Below, one piece after another: positions 62,296 to 64,000 of a stretch of DNA of 64,000 nt. Each line of letters begins with the position of its first letter. The first letter of the stretch is position 1. The translations under genes and the position numbers were made by a program. The stretch comes from CALJIC01 sp039805565. Its GTDB lineage: Bacteria; Chloroflexota; Chloroflexia; Chloroflexales; Roseiflexaceae. The notes under the pieces are model-generated. The model did not search any database. It was not told the DNA's origin and saw only the letters and a list, made by a program, of their open reading frames with translations. The stretch spans positions 1 to 64,000 of the forward strand of contig JBDLTZ010000349.1 in NCBI GenBank assembly GCA_039805565.1, read 5' to 3'.

Positions 62296-64000
62296 ATGAA
62301 GTTCGACACCGTGCTGATCGCCAACCGCGGCGAGATTGCGCTGCGGATCATGCGCGCCTGTAAGGAGCTTGGGCTGCGCACCGTCGCCGTGTACAGCGAG
62401 GCGGACCGCGCCGCACCACATGTTGGCTACGCCGACGCAGCCTACCTCGTCGGGCCGCCCCCCGCCGCCCAGAGCTACCTGAACATCGAAAGCCTCATCA
62501 GGGTGGCGCGCGAGTCAGGCGCCGGCGCCGTCCACCCCGGCTACGGCTTTCTGGCCGAGAACGCCGGGTTCGCGCGGGCCGTGGGCGCCGCGGGCCTGGT
62601 GTTCGTGGGCCCCACCGCCGAGGCCATGGACCGCATGGGCGGGAAGGTTGCCGCGCGCCGCGAAGCGATCGCCGCGGGGGTGCCGGTGGTGCCCGGCACG
62701 CTCCACCCCGTGGCCTCCGCCGAAGAGGTCCGCAAGCTGGCCGCCGAGTTCGGCTTCCCGATCGCCATCAAGGCCGTGGCTGGCGGCGGTGGGCGCGGCT
62801 TCCGCGTGGTCCACGGGCCCGAGGAGCTGCGCGCCGCCTTCGAGAGCGCCCGCCGCGAGGCCGAGATCGGCTTCGGCAACGCCGACGTGTACGTCGAGAA
62901 GTATATGGCCGACCCGCGCCACATCGAGGTGCAGGTGCTGGCCGACACTTACGGCAACGTGGTGCATCTCGGCGAGCGCGAGTGCTCGGTCCAGCGCCGC
63001 CACCAGAAGCTGATCGAGGAGTCCCCCTCGCCCGCGCTGACCCCCGAGCTGCGCCAGCGCATGGGCGCCGCCGGCGTGGCCCTGGCGCGCGCCGTGGGCT
63101 ACCAGAGCGCGGGCACGCTCGAGTTCATCTTCCAGGACAGCGAGTTCTACTTCCTCGAGATGAACACTCGCATCCAGGTTGAGCACACCGTCACCGAGAT
63201 GGTTACCGGCGTAGACCTGGTCAAGGCGCAGCTGCGCATCGCACAGGGCGAGCCGCTCTGGCTCACACAGGAGCAGATCACCCCGCGCGGCCACGCGATC
63301 GAGTGCCGCATCAACGCCGAAGACCCGGCCCACGGCTTCCGCCCCGCGCTCGGCACCCTCACCGAGTACCGCGAGCCCACCGGCTTCGGGGTGCGCGTGG
63401 ACGGCGGCGTCCACGCGGGCTACACCATCCCGCAGCACTACGACTCGCTTGTCGCCAAGCTGATCTGCTGGGGGGCAGACCGCGCCGAGGCAATCGCCCG
63501 CGCCCGCCGCGCCCTGGCGGACTATCATATCGCTGGGGTCGCCAATACGGTGCCGTTCCACCAAGTGGCGCTGGCCCACCCGGTGTTCCAGCGCGGCGAC
63601 GCTACGGTGAACTTCATCCCACGCCACTTGGGCGATGAGCTAGCCGGGCTCCTCCAGGGCACCGGCCCCTCTGGCGGCATCGCCGCGCCGCCCCACCCGC
63701 TCGAGGTGGGCGCGCGCACCTTCGATGTAGAGGTCAACGGTAAGCGCTTCAGCGTGCGCGTGGCTGAGGCGGGCGAGCGCCGCCCGAGCGGCGCCGAGCG
63801 CAAGACGAACGGCGTGCGCAGCCGGCCCACCGGCCCGCGCCAGCAGGTGGACGGCGTGGTGAGCGCCCTCCAGGGCACGATAGCCGCGGTGGCCTGCGAG
63901 CCTGGTCAGCAGGTCGAGGCCGGCCAGGTGCTGTTCGTGGTCGAGGCGATGAAGATGGAGAACGAGGTGGCCGCACCACACGCCGGCATCATCGGCGAGG
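62296..64000 (+). CDS. Acetyl/propionyl-CoA carboxylase alpha subunit (biotin carboxylase + BCCP; partial at window end)
   Basis: 568 codons seen from ATG 62296; the frame runs past 64000. Biotin carboxylase domain 1-440: IANRGEIALRIMRACKELG, HPGYGFLAENAGFAR, ATP-grasp Gly loop AVAGGGGRGFRV, FLEMNTRIQVEH. Linker, then a BCCP domain with the biotinylated Lys in VEAMKMENEV. The fused architecture is that of AccA-type acyl-CoA carboxylases (acetyl-, propionyl- or methylcrotonyl-CoA). The beta subunit lies beyond the window. Confidence 0.93.
   Translation, partial: MKFDTVLIANRGEIALRIMRACKELGLRTVAVYSEADRAAPHVGYADAAYLVGPPPAAQSYLNIESLIRVARESGAGAVHPGYGFLAENAGFARAVGAAGLVFVGPTAEAMDRMGGKVAARREAIAAGVPVVPGTLHPVASAEEVRKLAAEFGFPIAIKAVAGGGGRGFRVVHGPEELRAAFESARREAEIGFGNADVYVEKYMADPRHIEVQVLADTYGNVVHLGERECSVQRRHQKLIEESPSPALTPELRQRMGAAGVALARAVGYQSAGTLEFIFQDSEFYFLEMNTRIQVEHTVTEMVTGVDLVKAQLRIAQGEPLWLTQEQITPRGHAIECRINAEDPAHGFRPALGTLTEYREPTGFGVRVDGGVHAGYTIPQHYDSLVAKLICWGADRAEAIARARRALADYHIAGVANTVPFHQVALAHPVFQRGDATVNFIPRHLGDELAGLLQGTGPSGGIAAPPHPLEVGARTFDVEVNGKRFSVRVAEAGERRPSGAERKTNGVRSRPTGPRQQVDGVVSALQGTIAAVACEPGQQVEAGQVLFVVEAMKMENEVAAPHAGIIGE

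Overview
The window is about 64 kb of GC-rich bacterial chromosome with densely packed single-copy housekeeping and accessory genes. There is no rRNA, tRNA, CRISPR array or transposase. The gene mix points to a Chloroflexota bacterium (Chloroflexia-like), probably aerobic or facultative and possibly gliding. The clues are a Roadblock-MglA-DUF4388 operon, a NifJ-type pyruvate:ferredoxin oxidoreductase with a DHOD-like and a TrxR-like flavoprotein nearby, YggT and GlsB-type small membrane proteins, a DUF697 protein and a YtcJ amidohydrolase. This assignment is inference; no marker rRNA is present.

Layout. 1-5.5 kb: envelope and stress genes (end of an LPNTS-terminated surface protein; a DUF883-like / Holin-X / DUF3618 membrane operon with SYGQ and SSMGG repeats), then a minus-strand signalling and lipoprotein cluster with two sister receiver proteins, one lacking its phospho-Asp. 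5.5-16.9 kb: an SDR dehydrogenase, two amidohydrolases, NifJ, and the DHOD-like/TrxR-like pair. 17.3-22 kb: an ABC-type permease and a YflT/glycine-zipper protein with an internal 252-bp duplication. 22.2-30 kb: the E1 and E2 subunits of 2-oxoglutarate dehydrogenase, an ECF sigma factor with a putative membrane anti-sigma, a UPF0158-like protein and pgk. 30-37.5 kb: a candidate structured RNA, a PreP-like M16 protease, a DUF697 protein, MurA with Asp at the catalytic Cys position, and small membrane proteins. 37.5-43.6 kb (minus strand): Roadblock, MglA, DUF4388, then purH, hisIE and a histidine kinase. 44-51 kb: Hsp20, a kinase/OmpR regulator pair, SppA, a CnoX-like thioredoxin-TPR protein and a GT4 glycosyltransferase. 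51-64 kb: aspS, a DUF4388 protein overlapping a cobalamin adenosyltransferase gene, His-rich exported proteins, a subtilisin, a DUF2231 protein, PlsC, a YugP-type peptidase and the start of an acyl-CoA carboxylase alpha subunit.

The strongest signals outside the genes are four. (1) At least twelve loci carry degenerate 7-bp repeats of a few related types. They sit at gene 3' ends as inverted arms that resemble terminators, or inside genes as in-frame linker insertions. (2) About 220 nt upstream of the M16 protease gene contains six stem-loops and a possible pseudoknot behind its own extended -10. (3) Three GG-N10-GC elements resemble sigma-54 promoters. (4) Many promoters are of the extended -10 type (TGnTATAAT), and at least two genes appear to be leaderless.
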